The translations under genes were made by a program, and so were the position numbers. 64,000 bases of DNA from Bradyrhizobium cenepequi (GTDB lineage Bacteria > Pseudomonadota > Alphaproteobacteria > Rhizobiales > Xanthobacteraceae). The stretch covers positions 186,001-250,000 of the forward strand of contig NZ_JAGKJI010000007.1 of NCBI RefSeq assembly GCF_020329485.1. Direction: 5' to 3'. Positions 15,925-24,144 of this stretch are shown one piece after another (the stretch's first letter is position 1; every line of letters begins with the position of its first letter). The notes under the pieces are model-generated. The model had not been told where the DNA came from. It did not search any database and saw nothing but the letters and a program-made list of their open reading frames with translations.

Positions 15925-16566
15925 GTGGCGGAAAAATATCAGCTCACGGTTTGGGGCCGGGCCAACTCGGTCAACGTGCAAAAAGTGCTGTGGTGCCTCA
16001 GCGAGCTCGAGCTGCCCTATCACCGCATCGATGCCGGCATGCAGTTCGGCAAGAACGATCAGCCCGATTATCTCGCCATGAACCCCAACGGCCGCGTGCC
16101 GACGCTGGTCGACGGCAGCTACGTGCTGTGGGAATCCAATTCGATCATGCGCTATCTCTGCCTCGCCTATGGCGAGGGCTCACCGATCTATCCGGCCGCG
16201 CCGCGCCAGTGCGCCGGCATCGACCGCTGGCTCGACTGGACACTGTCGACGCTGCAGCCGGTCGACCGCCCGGTGTTCTGGGCGCTGGTGCGCACGCCCC
16301 CGGAAAAGCGCGACATGGCCGTGATCCAGAAGGACGCCGATGCCGAAGCTGAAGTGTGGCGGATCGCCGACGCGCAACTGGCGAGCCGACGCTTCATCGA
16401 AGGCGACGGGTTCACCATCGCCGACATCGCGATCGGCGCCTTTGCGCGGCGCTGGTTCGGCGTCGAGGGCGTCACCAAGCCGCGGCTATCCAATCTCGAG
16501 CGCTGGTTTGCCGAGATCTCAGCGCGCCCGGGCTTCGTGCAATTCCTGGCGCCGCCGATGTCGTGA
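15925..16566 (+). CDS. Glutathione S-transferase family protein
   Basis: I take the GTG at 15925 as the start because GAGAGG lies just upstream and the thioredoxin-fold strand YQLTVWGRANSVNVQKVLW begins right after it. The 213-residue product has the N-terminal glutathione-binding domain (NGRVPTLVDGSYVLWESNSIMRYL, about residues 53-76) and an all-helical C-terminal domain with the N-capping motif GDGFTIADIAIG. The N-terminal Asn-Ser after RA suggests a Ser/Cys-type GST. The substrate is unknown. Confidence 0.9.
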   Translation: MAEKYQLTVWGRANSVNVQKVLWCLSELELPYHRIDAGMQFGKNDQPDYLAMNPNGRVPTLVDGSYVLWESNSIMRYLCLAYGEGSPIYPAAPRQCAGIDRWLDWTLSTLQPVDRPVFWALVRTPPEKRDMAVIQKDADAEAEVWRIADAQLASRRFIEGDGFTIADIAIGAFARRWFGVEGVTKPRLSNLERWFAEISARPGFVQFLAPPMS

Positions 16567-16573
16567 TGTGATC

Positions 16574-16819
16574 TCAGCGCCCGCCGATCGAGACGCCGCC
16601 GCCAATGCCGATGGCGCCGCCGATCTTGATGCAGGTATCGGAGCCCTCGATCCTGACGAAGCCCGCACCGTACTCCGCGCACGAGTGGGTCCGCGCAGCT
16701 CCCTTCAGCGGGAGCGGCTTTGTGGACGCCGGAGCTTTGCCGGATTTCGCTCGGCTCCGCTGCTCCGCAAGCGCGATTGCCGGCAGCAGCGCGAAGATGA
16801 CGATCAGCGTCTTTCGCAT
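16574..16819 (-). CDS. Small exported protein with a porin-like N-terminal motif
   Basis: The 81-residue product starts with a signal peptide (MRKTLIVIFALLPAIALA). After a basic linker comes HSCAEYGAGFVRIEGSDTCIKIGG, which resembles the conserved Cys-x3-Gly-x-Gly-Phe...Gly-x-Asp-Thr-Cys-x-x-Ile-Gly-Gly opening of alphaproteobacterial porins (porin_2 family). The protein then ends in Gly/Ile repeats without any barrel. It may be a porin fragment that became an independent small protein, or a degenerate remnant. The two cysteines could form a disulfide. Confidence 0.6.
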   Translation of the reverse strand: MRKTLIVIFALLPAIALAEQRSRAKSGKAPASTKPLPLKGAARTHSCAEYGAGFVRIEGSDTCIKIGGAIGIGGGVSIGGR

Positions 16820-16851
16820 CCGGCCTTCTATCGCGCAAGGGCTGGAACTGC

Positions 16852-16994
16852 CAGAGCGTTTTCGAGCGAAGCGGCCGCCGTTCGCATAGCGATCAAGGTT
16901 ACGCAGATTGCGTAGACTTATCTGCGCAGAAAACGCATCAAGACAAAAATCTGGAGCTTCGGCTCTGACGCAATCAGGAACCGGTATGCTCTAG
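16852..16994. repeat. Dispersed repeat, family A (long form)
   Basis: It begins AGAGCGTTTTCGAGCGAAGC and includes a diverged middle with two TTACGCAGATTGCGTAGACT-like palindromic bits. AAAACGCATCAAGACAAAAA and GGAGCTTCGGCTCTGACGCA follow, and it ends GGTATGCTCTAG. The last bases provide the stop codon of the PilZ gene on the opposite strand. Confidence 0.7.
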
Positions 16995-17248
16995 CCCACG
17001 AACTTGACGCCTAGGGTCCTGCCGCGGCGCCAGACCACCTCGCAGGGCCGCCCGGTGCGCGTGTCGCGCGAGAACGCCAGACGCAATTTTCCGGGCAGCG
17101 TGTTGGGATCGTCGATCGTGACCTTGGCGCCGGTGGAGGACATGTCCTGCACCACGCAGGGCCGCGCCGCGAATCCGCCCTCCAGGGTGATCCAGCCGGG
17201 CTGATGCATCGATTTGCGCGCCTCGCGCTTCTTGCTGCTGAACGCCAT
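16991..17248 (-). CDS. PilZ-domain protein
   Basis: This 85-residue single-domain protein shows the short alphaproteobacterial PilZ pattern: REARKSMHQPGWITLEGG, then CVVQDMSSTGAKVTID and RPCEVVWRRGRTLGVKFVG. PilZ domains often bind cyclic di-GMP through RxxxR and D/NxSxxG. The DMSSTG motif is present, while the first motif is only loosely kept (KREARK). It could sense c-di-GMP or be a non-binding adaptor. Its TAG stop is made by the edge of a family A repeat. Confidence 0.85.
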   Translation of the reverse strand: MAFSSKKREARKSMHQPGWITLEGGFAARPCVVQDMSSTGAKVTIDDPNTLPGKLRLAFSRDTRTGRPCEVVWRRGRTLGVKFVG

Positions 17249-17475
17249 GGCCGAGGCCTACGGCACCAGGCTTTACAAAGCGTTGCGAAACACCCGCGGT
17301 TTTTCGGTATCGGCACCTGCGCAGCGCCATCCGGGGATGGCTGCAAAAAGGGCCGTCCTGCGACTTGCCCGCCCACCCAATCGCCACTATACGTTCGCTC
17401 CGTCGCCACCGGTAACCGTCGGCGGCCAATCCGGCACATCTCGCGCCTAGCGCATTGATTTGCGGATTGTTTTTG

Positions 17476-17550
17476 GCTCCCTTCGTCTATCGGTCAGGAC
17501 GCCACCCTTTCACGGTGGAGAGAGCGGTTCGATTCCGCTAGGGAGCGCCA
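17476..17550 (+). tRNA. tRNA-Glu (anticodon TTC)
   Basis: The acceptor stem GCTCCCT pairs with AGGGAGC. The anticodon stem CCACC/GGTGG encloses CTTTCAC with anticodon TTC. The T arm is GCGGTTCGATTCCGC, and the 3' end is G plus encoded CCA. The length is 75 nucleotides. Confidence 0.96.
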
Positions 17551-17665
17551 AGCGCAACCGCTTCAAAAATTTACACGAAAAATCAAATACTTGGAATCCG
17601 GCTTCCGAAACGTGCTGGACGTTTTGTCGGACGTGTCAGTTATTGGGAAAACGATGCACGCTTCG

Positions 17666-18115
17666 CTACGGCAGCCGATCGTCCGAGAGCGAGTTCAATA
17701 GATCGTCGATGAGGTCGTCGATCAAGGCCAGGGCGACGGCAGGCTTGGCGATGTCCACATCGTCCACATGCCAATAGATCACCCTGCTCGCCGTCCCTGG
17801 AAAGCGCCGTTCGAGGAGAGGCCGATGCTCTGCTTCCTTCAGCGCGATGATGAGATCGGCGCTCTCCAAGTCAGGTGAAGTACAAGGTTGAGGGTATCGC
17901 AAGTTTCCGGCCGGCAGGATGCCCTTAGCCTCGAGACCTTCCAACGCGAATGGCGACATTGGACCGACGTTGTCGGGCGATCCCTTTTCCGCGGCCCCTC
18001 TCGAGAAGGCGCGCCACTTCAAGTCGGCGAGCCCTGCGCGGTGATTGAACAGCTCTTCCGCATACCGGCTGCGGTAATAATTGCCGGTGCAAAGGAACAA
18101 CAGACGATGTGCCAT
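17666..18115 (-). CDS. Low-molecular-weight protein tyrosine phosphatase-like protein
   Basis: From the ATG at 18115 the 149-residue product begins MAHRLLFLCTGNYYRSRYAEELF. It contains the phosphate-binding loop C9-T-G-N-Y-Y-R15-S of the LMW-PTP/arsenate reductase fold. A C-terminal HVDDVD could provide the general-acid Asp. The longer frame upstream (to 18241) lacks protein character and the family starts here, although no ribosome site is evident. It may act on tyrosine phosphate of exopolysaccharide kinases or on other phosphoesters. Confidence 0.8.
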   Translation of the reverse strand: MAHRLLFLCTGNYYRSRYAEELFNHRAGLADLKWRAFSRGAAEKGSPDNVGPMSPFALEGLEAKGILPAGNLRYPQPCTSPDLESADLIIALKEAEHRPLLERRFPGTASRVIYWHVDDVDIAKPAVALALIDDLIDDLLNSLSDDRLP

Positions 18116-18338
18116 CGAGGAGAATCGTGAGCTTGAAAGAAGGCGCCACAGCAGGTCCGATTGATACAGTTGATCGCTCTCTCGGGCAATTGCGCGGCGC
18201 GGCAGGCCGCGGCTGCGCGAGAGCGGCGCGTTGATGATCAAATCATCTTGCAGACAGCGATACGCCTCTGCACGGAATCGTCATTGCTGAGGCCGAATTG
18301 GTCAATTGCCGCCCGGCGTCTGACGGCCATTGGCATTG

Positions 18339-19025
18339 CTAGTTTGCGGCGAACGAGACCGGCAGCAGCACGCTGAGCCGGCCCGGCAATTCGCCGGGAA
18401 TGCTCGGCAAGGGTTCCGCACGCCGAAGTGCCTCAACCGCCTCCTTGTCCAGAGCGCTTTGGCCTGAGCTTGACCTTACCCACGCGTTGACGATCTTGCC
18501 GTCGCGGTCCATCACGAACGCAACCTTGACCGTCCCCTCAAGGCGCGCGCGCCGCGCGACGCCCGGATAGCGCTGAAAACGCTCGATATGCCGCATCAAC
18601 ACTTGCTGAAATCTGACCGCAGCGCTGTTTGGCGGCGAGCTGACAGATGATTGCGGCGCGCTGACAGTTGGCCGCGCTGGCCGCTCGATCGAGGCCATTG
18701 CATCGGCCGGAAGCGTTGGCGGCCTATTCTCGGCCTGTTGCTTGGACTGCCCCTGCAAGTCCGACTGAACGCCTGGATTGGAAGCGATCGGCTGATCCGT
18801 TGCCCGCACGGGCAGTGGGGCAATGGCAGGTGTCCGAACGAGCCTGACCTGAATGGTGCCACGGGTCCCTGACGGCGCCAGGCTGGCCGGCAATTGCCTG
18901 ATCCAATAGATGCCTCCGGCGAGCAGCATGACGGCGAGTACCGACGGCAGAACGAATTGCACGACCGGATTCGATGTCTCCGGCAACGCCTCGCCGTCAC
19001 CTAACAGGGTGTTCTTGATTGCCAT
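18339..19025 (-). CDS. TonB-family C-terminal domain protein
   Basis: The 228-residue protein has a short cytoplasmic start, a transmembrane anchor at about residues 22-45 (VVQFVLPSVLAVMLLAGGIYWI), and a Pro/Ser/Gln-rich periplasmic linker to about residue 135. It ends with a TonB C-terminal domain (RHIERFQRYPGVARRARLEGTVKVAFVMDRDGKIVNAWVRSSSG...LDKEAVEALRRAEPLPSIP). TonB proteins pass energy from ExbB/ExbD to outer-membrane receptors. No exbB, exbD or receptor gene is adjacent, so this is an orphan paralogue. Confidence 0.88.
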   Translation of the reverse strand: MAIKNTLLGDGEALPETSNPVVQFVLPSVLAVMLLAGGIYWIRQLPASLAPSGTRGTIQVRLVRTPAIAPLPVRATDQPIASNPGVQSDLQGQSKQQAENRPPTLPADAMASIERPARPTVSAPQSSVSSPPNSAAVRFQQVLMRHIERFQRYPGVARRARLEGTVKVAFVMDRDGKIVNAWVRSSSGQSALDKEAVEALRRAEPLPSIPGELPGRLSVLLPVSFAAN

Positions 19026-19537
19026 CCGATATTCGCTTCCAGGCTTCCGGCCGAACTACAATGAGCGCACCATCAACGATGACGCGGACCATCCATGGTC
19101 CACACGCGCTCGTATTGACCATGCCGAACAGAAACCTGCGCAAACAAGAGCCCGACGATACGGTGGGATAATGCAATACCCGAACGCAAGCGCAACCTCG
19201 ATCCCTTTTGTGCCAATTTGCTAAAGATGCGGATTAACTCCACCAGTTATCATCCTGACAACTGTGGGCCTTTGGCTCAGGGATCGCCAGCCGGCCTTTG
19301 CCCCACCTACAACAGGATTATGCCAGCCGATGCGGGCAGGCCTGAACGGGGGTGTGTCGATTTGCGCTGATTGCCACGCCGCTCGTGGCAGACCAGCCGA
19401 CGATGATCGACCGCGTGTCCAATCGGCCGATCTGCCACCGTGTAGCTGAGGTCAGCTCCACGGTGCGGCAGGATCCTCCGCGCCGGAAGCCCGGCACACC
19501 AAGGCTCCGCTGGCGAACCGCGGCATAGTCCTGGGAA
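19026..19537. other. Intergenic region, nothing identified
   Basis: This 512-base stretch lies upstream of the TonB-like gene and should contain its promoter. Open frames inside it are short and without ribosome sites. A small self-complementary CGGACCATCCATGGTCCAC at about 19083 is the only structured element I see. Confidence 0.5.
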
Positions 19538-19723
19538 TCAATGAGCCTTTCGTCGCCCCCGAGATGAGACGCGCCGGTCGACCGCGGCGCGGGTCTCGCG
19601 TTCGCGGCGCGTGGCCGCCAGCTCGGCGTCCGCGACACGCTTGCGAAGGGCAAACAAGGCCACCACTTCGCGTTGAAGATCGAACAGGTTGTTCGTGTTG
19701 AGATAGAAATCCGCCTCCGACAT
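19538..19723 (-). CDS. Possible small coiled-coil protein
   Basis: The ATG at 19723 opens 61 codons (MSEADFYLNTNNLFDLQREV VALFALRKRV...). The composition is protein-like: a helical segment over residues 12-45, then a basic tail (ETRAAVDRRVSSRGRRKAH). There is no ribosome site I can point to and the frame is open eight codons further. It looks more like a real small rhizobial protein than a shadow, but support is modest. Confidence 0.4.
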   Translation of the reverse strand: MSEADFYLNTNNLFDLQREVVALFALRKRVADAELAATRRERETRAAVDRRVSSRGRRKAH

Positions 19724-19843
19724 GAGAGGCCCGCATGGACGTCGCATCGATTACCCCTCCCCTGCGAGATGCCGTTAGCTTTTCCCATCAGGCCGGGCCT
19801 TTGCAATAACCCATGTGATTCAGATTTCCTTAGATCGCATCCG

Positions 19844-19930
19844 CTCGAGCATTTTCGAGCGAAGTCATAGCGGTTGGCGCGGAGAACGCGTCAAGACAAG
19901 AAATCCAGAGTTTCGCCTCTGCGCAAAGCT
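19844..19930. repeat. Dispersed repeat, family A
   Basis: It contains CGAGCATTTTCGAGCGAAG, GCGGTTGGCGCGGAGAACGC and GTCAAGACAAGAAATCCAGA in the same order as the copy at 25831. It abuts the end of the Crp-type regulator gene. Confidence 0.72.
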
Positions 19931-20674
19931 TCATTGCTGATGCAGGTAAGTGTCGTTGAACCCTCCGATCTCCACGAGTTTCTCGATGTCGCTCAGCTTG
20001 ACCATGTTCTTCTGAATGTCGAGCACGCCCTCGGCACGAAAGGACTGCAGCACCCGATTGACATGAACCGCGCTTAGTCCCAGCGCCTCCGCAAGCCTCG
20101 ATTGGGTGATCGGAAATTCGAACTCGTCATCGGCGGCCAGTCCGATTGCCGTCAGTCGCTGGCGCAGTTCGGCAATCAGGTGCGCCATGCGTCCCGCCGC
20201 CGTTCTGGTGCCCAGGCTCACAATCCACTCTCTGAACATAGCCGCATCCACGAGCGTTTCGCGCCAGAGCGCCTGCGCGATGGATGGTCGGGCTTCGATG
20301 AGCTGATGGATAGCACGGTGCTCAACAAAGCCGAGATGGGCGCGCGATAGCGTCACGAGATCATGGTCCATCCGATCCAGGTAAAGACCCTGCAGGTCCG
20401 GCATGTCCCCTGCAGGGTGAAACGAGAGGATCTGTCGTTTGCCATTCTCCGCCACCTTGGCGCGATAGGCAAAACCCCTTAAGATCACGCAGCAATTCGT
20501 CGTGCGTTCGCCTTCGCGAACGACGACCGTTTCCTCCGGAAACTCTTTCACCTGAAGACGTAAGGACCGCAGCGCGGCAACATCGCCTTCGCTCAGTTTA
20601 GAATTGACCCGCAGCCTGCGGATCATTATTTCGCTAGGCATTTGGCAAACCAAGGGCGCGTCAGATTGAGTCAC
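19931..20674 (-). CDS. Crp/Fnr-family transcription regulator
   Basis: This 247-residue regulator has an N-terminal cyclic-nucleotide-binding-type jelly roll (about 20-140: FPEETVVVREGERTTNCCVILRGFAYR, GDMPDLQGLY). A long dimer helix and a C-terminal winged helix-turn-helix follow, with recognition segment TQSRLAEALGLSAVHVNRVLQSFRAEG (about 190-216). It lacks the N-terminal four-cysteine iron-sulfur pattern of Fnr, so it is a Crp-like sensor of unknown ligand. No divergent target gene is obvious. Family A repeat sequence follows its stop closely. Confidence 0.9.
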   Translation of the reverse strand: MTQSDAPLVCQMPSEIMIRRLRVNSKLSEGDVAALRSLRLQVKEFPEETVVVREGERTTNCCVILRGFAYRAKVAENGKRQILSFHPAGDMPDLQGLYLDRMDHDLVTLSRAHLGFVEHRAIHQLIEARPSIAQALWRETLVDAAMFREWIVSLGTRTAAGRMAHLIAELRQRLTAIGLAADDEFEFPITQSRLAEALGLSAVHVNRVLQSFRAEGVLDIQKNMVKLSDIEKLVEIGGFNDTYLHQQ

Positions 20675-21125
20675 CCCGTGAGAGTTCTCGCCCTTTGGCC
20701 CTCAGCGGCAAAACAAAAGCGTACGCCTCCCTGCGAGGGTTGACCAGTTATTGTTCCCGCGCCCCCGGTCTGGCACTCCACAAACCCATCGAGCGCCAGT
20801 CCGACAAATGTCGAACTAGCGGAGCTGTTGGCCAAACAGCAAAGGCCCCAGCTCAGGGGGCAGAGCTGGGGCTCGCATTTGCCCGAACCTCGGGGAAAGG
20901 CCAGACTACCAACCATGACCTTTCACTCGCACCCGGGCACTAAACTGCGTTTAGCTTTCTACAGAATGTGAATGCCTGCTGGCGACCGAGTCACATCTCC
21001 AGCCAGCTTGCCTAAGCGTTAGCCGCCATGGCTGCAGCGGCATGTCCACTGTTCAGCGCATCCGCTGCAGCAACCAACAATGACCGTTGATGCTCCGCCA
21101 CGTGCAGGCTTAGACGAGTGATCAC
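20675..21125. other. Intergenic region with a strong hairpin
   Basis: A perfect 10-base-pair stem GCCCCAGCTC/GAGCTGGGGC (20845-20854 with 20863-20872, 8-base loop) lacks a T-run on either side, so it may be an RNA structure rather than a terminator. CTAAACTGCGTTTAG at 20940-20954 is a small inverted repeat that could be an operator for the Crp-type gene. I see no protein gene here. Confidence 0.5.
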
Positions 21126-21293
21126 CTAGTGATCGGCGGACTCCTCCGTTCGAACACGCAGGTGTTCGACGGCTAGCGTTCGGTAATGTGCAGCCATCTC
21201 CCGATAATGAACGCGCGAGATCGGATCCTTCGCCTCCTCCGCGCGTCGTTCGAACATTTCCGCTCGCTTCCGAAGTTCCACAGCGTCGGCCAT
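21126..21293 (-). CDS. Small helical hypothetical protein
   Basis: The ATG at 21293 has GGAGG five bases upstream. The 55-residue product (MADAVELRKRAEMFERRAEE...) is a charged helical hairpin ending LRVRTEESADH. It matches the style of many rhizobial stress-linked small proteins with a pattern LRxRAExxxxxAxxxxDPxxRxxxxxMAxxYxxLA. Function is not known. The strong ribosome site decides between this ATG and an earlier one at 21353. Confidence 0.68.
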   Translation of the reverse strand: MADAVELRKRAEMFERRAEEAKDPISRVHYREMAAHYRTLAVEHLRVRTEESADH

Positions 21294-21629
21294 CGATCCT
21301 CCGCCATTCGCCTCATTGGACCTGATAAGGATATGGTCGCCAAGCGCGACCAATACCAGAGACGCAAGGGACTACATTGGTTCACAACTAGCGGGGCTTG
21401 CTTGCCTGAGGCTGCGGGTGCAGCCGCGATCCGCGCCCGGAACAGTTCGGTCCCGAGCGGTTCGAAAGCTGCTGGTCGGCAGACAACCCAGAAGCAGCCT
21501 GTATTCAGGCATTGGCGAAGCCCATGCCCACGGTGTCTCCGGGGAACTCGCAGTGCAATTGCCGATCGCGTAGACGTCGATCGGCAAGCGACCGCAGCGT
21601 GCAGTCAAAACGCGCGCATCAAACACGCA
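21294..21629. other. Intergenic region, nothing identified
   Basis: This 336-base spacer holds no ribosome-site-backed open frame. GTAGACGTCGATCGGCAAGC near 21572 contains small palindromes (GACGTC, CGATCG) but no clear element. Confidence 0.45.
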
Positions 21630-21971
21630 TCAGCGGCTTGCGACGCGCGATCCGTCAGTCCGCTCCGCCGTCGCCGGAGTCTTGATGCAGCCGCTGCAGA
21701 TCACGAGCTTGCCGGCGAGATCGCGATCGGCTTGGGCGTCAGAGGCCTGCTCGTGCTCATCCGCGGATGGCTCGATCGCCTGAGATGCATTCGCTGAGCG
21801 CCTGGGCATTCGTTGCGGCTGGTTGGGATCCTCTCCCGCTCCGTCCCAGGCGAACGCTCTTGGCCCGGTCGAAGCCAACGTGTTCATCGCCCCGTATTGC
21901 GCGCAGGCACCAAGCGCGAGCGGAAGAAACAGGATGGCGATCCGGCTAAACCGGCTCCGAACATGGCGCAT
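21630..21971 (-). CDS. Putative lipoprotein
   Basis: From the ATG at 21971 the product has 113 residues. The N terminus (MRHVRSRFSRIAILFLPLALGAC) carries a lipobox LALGAC, so the mature protein should be lipid-anchored at about Cys23. The remaining chain is polar and low in secondary structure, with a CSGC-type pair (VICSGCIKT) near the C terminus. No family name. The frame is open six codons further to a TTG. Confidence 0.55.
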   Translation of the reverse strand: MRHVRSRFSRIAILFLPLALGACAQYGAMNTLASTGPRAFAWDGAGEDPNQPQRMPRRSANASQAIEPSADEHEQASDAQADRDLAGKLVICSGCIKTPATAERTDGSRVASR

Positions 21972-22142
21972 GGCGATACTCTGACGCAACTGGTGCTGTG
22001 AGCTAAGACCAGAACGGCTAACAAATCGTTGTAGTCATGTATTCGCCGAGTGGAGCCAAAAGATGACCAAAGCGGCGATGCCCGAGCGTACCTGCGCCTC
22101 GCGTTTGGATGGCGCATTTGCGTGATGGCACCGGCGCCCATA

Positions 22143-22379
22143 CTAGCCGCGCAACAGGTCATCAGGAACGTTGCCAAACGCGCGCAGCACGGTCGTCGTC
22201 GAATCCGGATAACCGACGCGAACGAGCGCGACGGCCCCGGCATGGCCCAGGATCTGCCAAAAACCTTTCGCGCGTTCGATTGCCGCCGCAGGGCTCGCGC
22301 ATTTGAAGGGCTCGCCGGCGACGAGACCATCATCCGTCAGGTCGAATGGCACGGCGACAAAGTGAGTAATCTCGCCCAC
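22143..22379 (-). CDS. Small hypothetical protein
   Basis: A GTG at 22379 with GGGGAG about eight bases upstream begins VGEITHFVAVPFDLTDDGLV, and the 78-residue product continues with CASPAAAIERAKGFWQILGHAGAVALVRVGYPDSTTTVL. It looks like a compact soluble alpha-beta protein. The frame runs back to a TTG at 22442 but that part is poor. It may be co-transcribed with the lipoprotein gene downstream. No name can be given. Confidence 0.6.
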   Translation of the reverse strand: MGEITHFVAVPFDLTDDGLVAGEPFKCASPAAAIERAKGFWQILGHAGAVALVRVGYPDSTTTVLRAFGNVPDDLLRG

Positions 22380-22611
22380 GGGCCGTCTCCCCGGTATATT
22401 TTCTTGCTGCCCGTCCAATGGGGCAGATCGCAATGAAAGCAAGTCTGAGTTGTCTTGGCTTGCGCCAAATCAATATGGGCTTCGCCAGTCGTCATTTTAT
22501 GCACTTGGTTTGTCCATGCCAGAAGTAGGCCTCATCCACATTCCAAGGCAGGCGCGCACCCTGCTTTCCCTATCGCGCGGTGTATGCGAGCCTGGATGGA
22601 AGAGACCATCC

Positions 22612-23865
22612 ATGGGTGAATCTGCCATGCCCGATCCAAACCTGCCCGTCGACGGCGCCCGCGTTCTTGCCGATCTCACTGCGCTCCGCGCCATTGGCGC
22701 GTACAAGACCGGCGTGCACAAGCCATCGTTTTCGGAACCGCATATGCGCTCAATCGAGTGGCTCGCGGCAAGGCTTCCGGAAGCCGGCCTTGCCCCTACA
22801 ATCGACGGCATCGGCAACGTGTTCGGCACCAGCGCAAAACCTGGCCCGAAACTTCTGGCCGGTTCGCATCTTGAAAGTCAGAATTTTGCTGGCTGGCTCG
22901 ATGGACCACTCGGCGTCGTCTATGCGCTCGAAGCCGCACGCGTCATCAATCCCGACTCGAGCCTTAGAGGCGCCGTCGAGGTCGCCGCCTGGTGCGACGA
23001 GGAAGGCCATTTCGGCCATTTCATCGGCAGCCGCTCCTATGTTGGCGCCGTGACGGAAGCGGAGATCGATGCCGCCCGCGACCGCAGTAGCGACCGTCCC
23101 ATGCGGGAAGCGCTAGAAAGCGTCGGGCTTGGCGGCCGTCCGCGTGTCACCGCCGAACGCGGGCGGCACGTTGGATATCTCGAGGCCCATATCGAGCAAG
23201 GCAGGACGCTGGAAGACAGCGGCCTCAAGATCGGCGTCGTCACCTCCATCGTCGGCATCTGGCAATATCGCATCACATTCAGCGGCGAGCAGAACCATGC
23301 CGGCACCACGCGGATGGCGATCCGCCGTGACGCCGGACTGGCGCTCGCCAAATTCTGCGTCGCGATCGACGACAGCTTCTCCGTCCTGTGCGGCCCGCGG
23401 ACGGTGTGGACCACCGGCCGCATCACGCTCGACCCCGGCGCGCCCAGCATCATTCCCGGCCGCGCCGAAATGCTGTTTCAAATGCGCGACGACAATGCCA
23501 GCGTGATCGAACGTCTGGAAGCGCAGCTGCGCCGCATGGCCGCCGAGGTCACGGCGGAAGGCCGCTGCAGCGTCGAGGTGGAGCGCATCCGCACAGGCGC
23601 ACCGGCGCTGATGGATGCCACGTTCCAGGATACGATCGAAGCCGCAAGCGCGCGCTTTGCCGACGGCAAGTCGATCCGGATGCCAAGCGGCGCCGGTCAC
23701 GACGCCCAGGTCCTCGCCACCATCATGCCGTCAGGCATGCTGTTCGTGCCCTCGATCGGCGGCATCAGCCATCACTGGAGCGAGAACACCGATGACGCCG
23801 ACATTGTCACCGGCGCGAAAGTGTTTGTCGAGACGTGCCGGCGACTGCTGGTGCTGGCGCGGTGA
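22612..23865 (+). CDS. M20-family amidohydrolase (N-carbamoylase/allantoate amidohydrolase type)
   Basis: The 417-residue product belongs to the hydantoinase/carbamoylase branch of M20 zinc hydrolases, which open C-N bonds of N-carbamoyl amino acids, allantoate or ureidoglycolate. Metal-site pieces seen are GSHLES (unusual Glu for the common Asp: LLAGSHLESQNFAGWLDGPLG), EVAAWCDEEGHFG, EAHIEQGRTLE and, at the C terminus, SGAGHDAQ and HHWSEN. The frame is open upstream. I prefer the ATG at 22612, which has GGAAGAG eight bases before it; an ATG at 22627 is also possible. Purine-ring catabolism is one option, but neighbours do not support any pathway. Confidence 0.88.
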   Translation: MGESAMPDPNLPVDGARVLADLTALRAIGAYKTGVHKPSFSEPHMRSIEWLAARLPEAGLAPTIDGIGNVFGTSAKPGPKLLAGSHLESQNFAGWLDGPLGVVYALEAARVINPDSSLRGAVEVAAWCDEEGHFGHFIGSRSYVGAVTEAEIDAARDRSSDRPMREALESVGLGGRPRVTAERGRHVGYLEAHIEQGRTLEDSGLKIGVVTSIVGIWQYRITFSGEQNHAGTTRMAIRRDAGLALAKFCVAIDDSFSVLCGPRTVWTTGRITLDPGAPSIIPGRAEMLFQMRDDNASVIERLEAQLRRMAAEVTAEGRCSVEVERIRTGAPALMDATFQDTIEAASARFADGKSIRMPSGAGHDAQVLATIMPSGMLFVPSIGGISHHWSENTDDADIVTGAKVFVETCRRLLVLAR

Positions 23866-23886
23866 GCACTGCGCAGGAGCGAGGTG

Positions 23887-23972
23887 GTAGGATGGGTAGA
23901 GCGGAAGCGAAACCCATCGCGATGGAGCAAGCCGCGCGAATGATGGGTTTCGCTTCGCTCTACCCATCCTAC
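23887..23972. repeat. Palindromic repeat, family E
   Basis: The arms GTAGGATGGGTAGAGCG.. (23887-23918) and ..CGCTCTACCCATCCTAC (23942-23972) are near-perfect inverted copies of about 31 bases, differing by one inserted G, around a 23-base centre. The arm motif GGGTAGAGCGAAGCGAAACCC is a typical dispersed element of this bacterial group. Confidence 0.8.
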
Positions 23973-24144
23973 GGCCTGTCGCATCGCCCCGGAATGACAC
24001 CCCCGCGAAGCAACGCCACAGTGCAATGCGACAAAAAGCCGTGAATGTGGCGCGCCGAACCCATCGCAAACCGGTTACGTTGGCTTGCCAAGTGCTGGCT
24101 TTGTGGCCATTTTCCCAGATCGTACCCGGTTTGATTGCCCGTAG

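Noticed and set aside
17476..18241. Possible genomic island at tRNA-Glu
   Set aside because: No integrase gene, no direct repeat of the tRNA 3' end and no shift in base composition were seen.
20845..20872. Hairpin as a terminator
   Set aside because: The stem is strong but neither side has a T-run, so it was left as an unassigned RNA or DNA structure.
20671..20916. 81-codon minus-strand frame upstream of the Crp-type gene
   Set aside because: Cys/Gly-rich composition, no ribosome site, and it overlaps a strong hairpin; more likely regulatory DNA.
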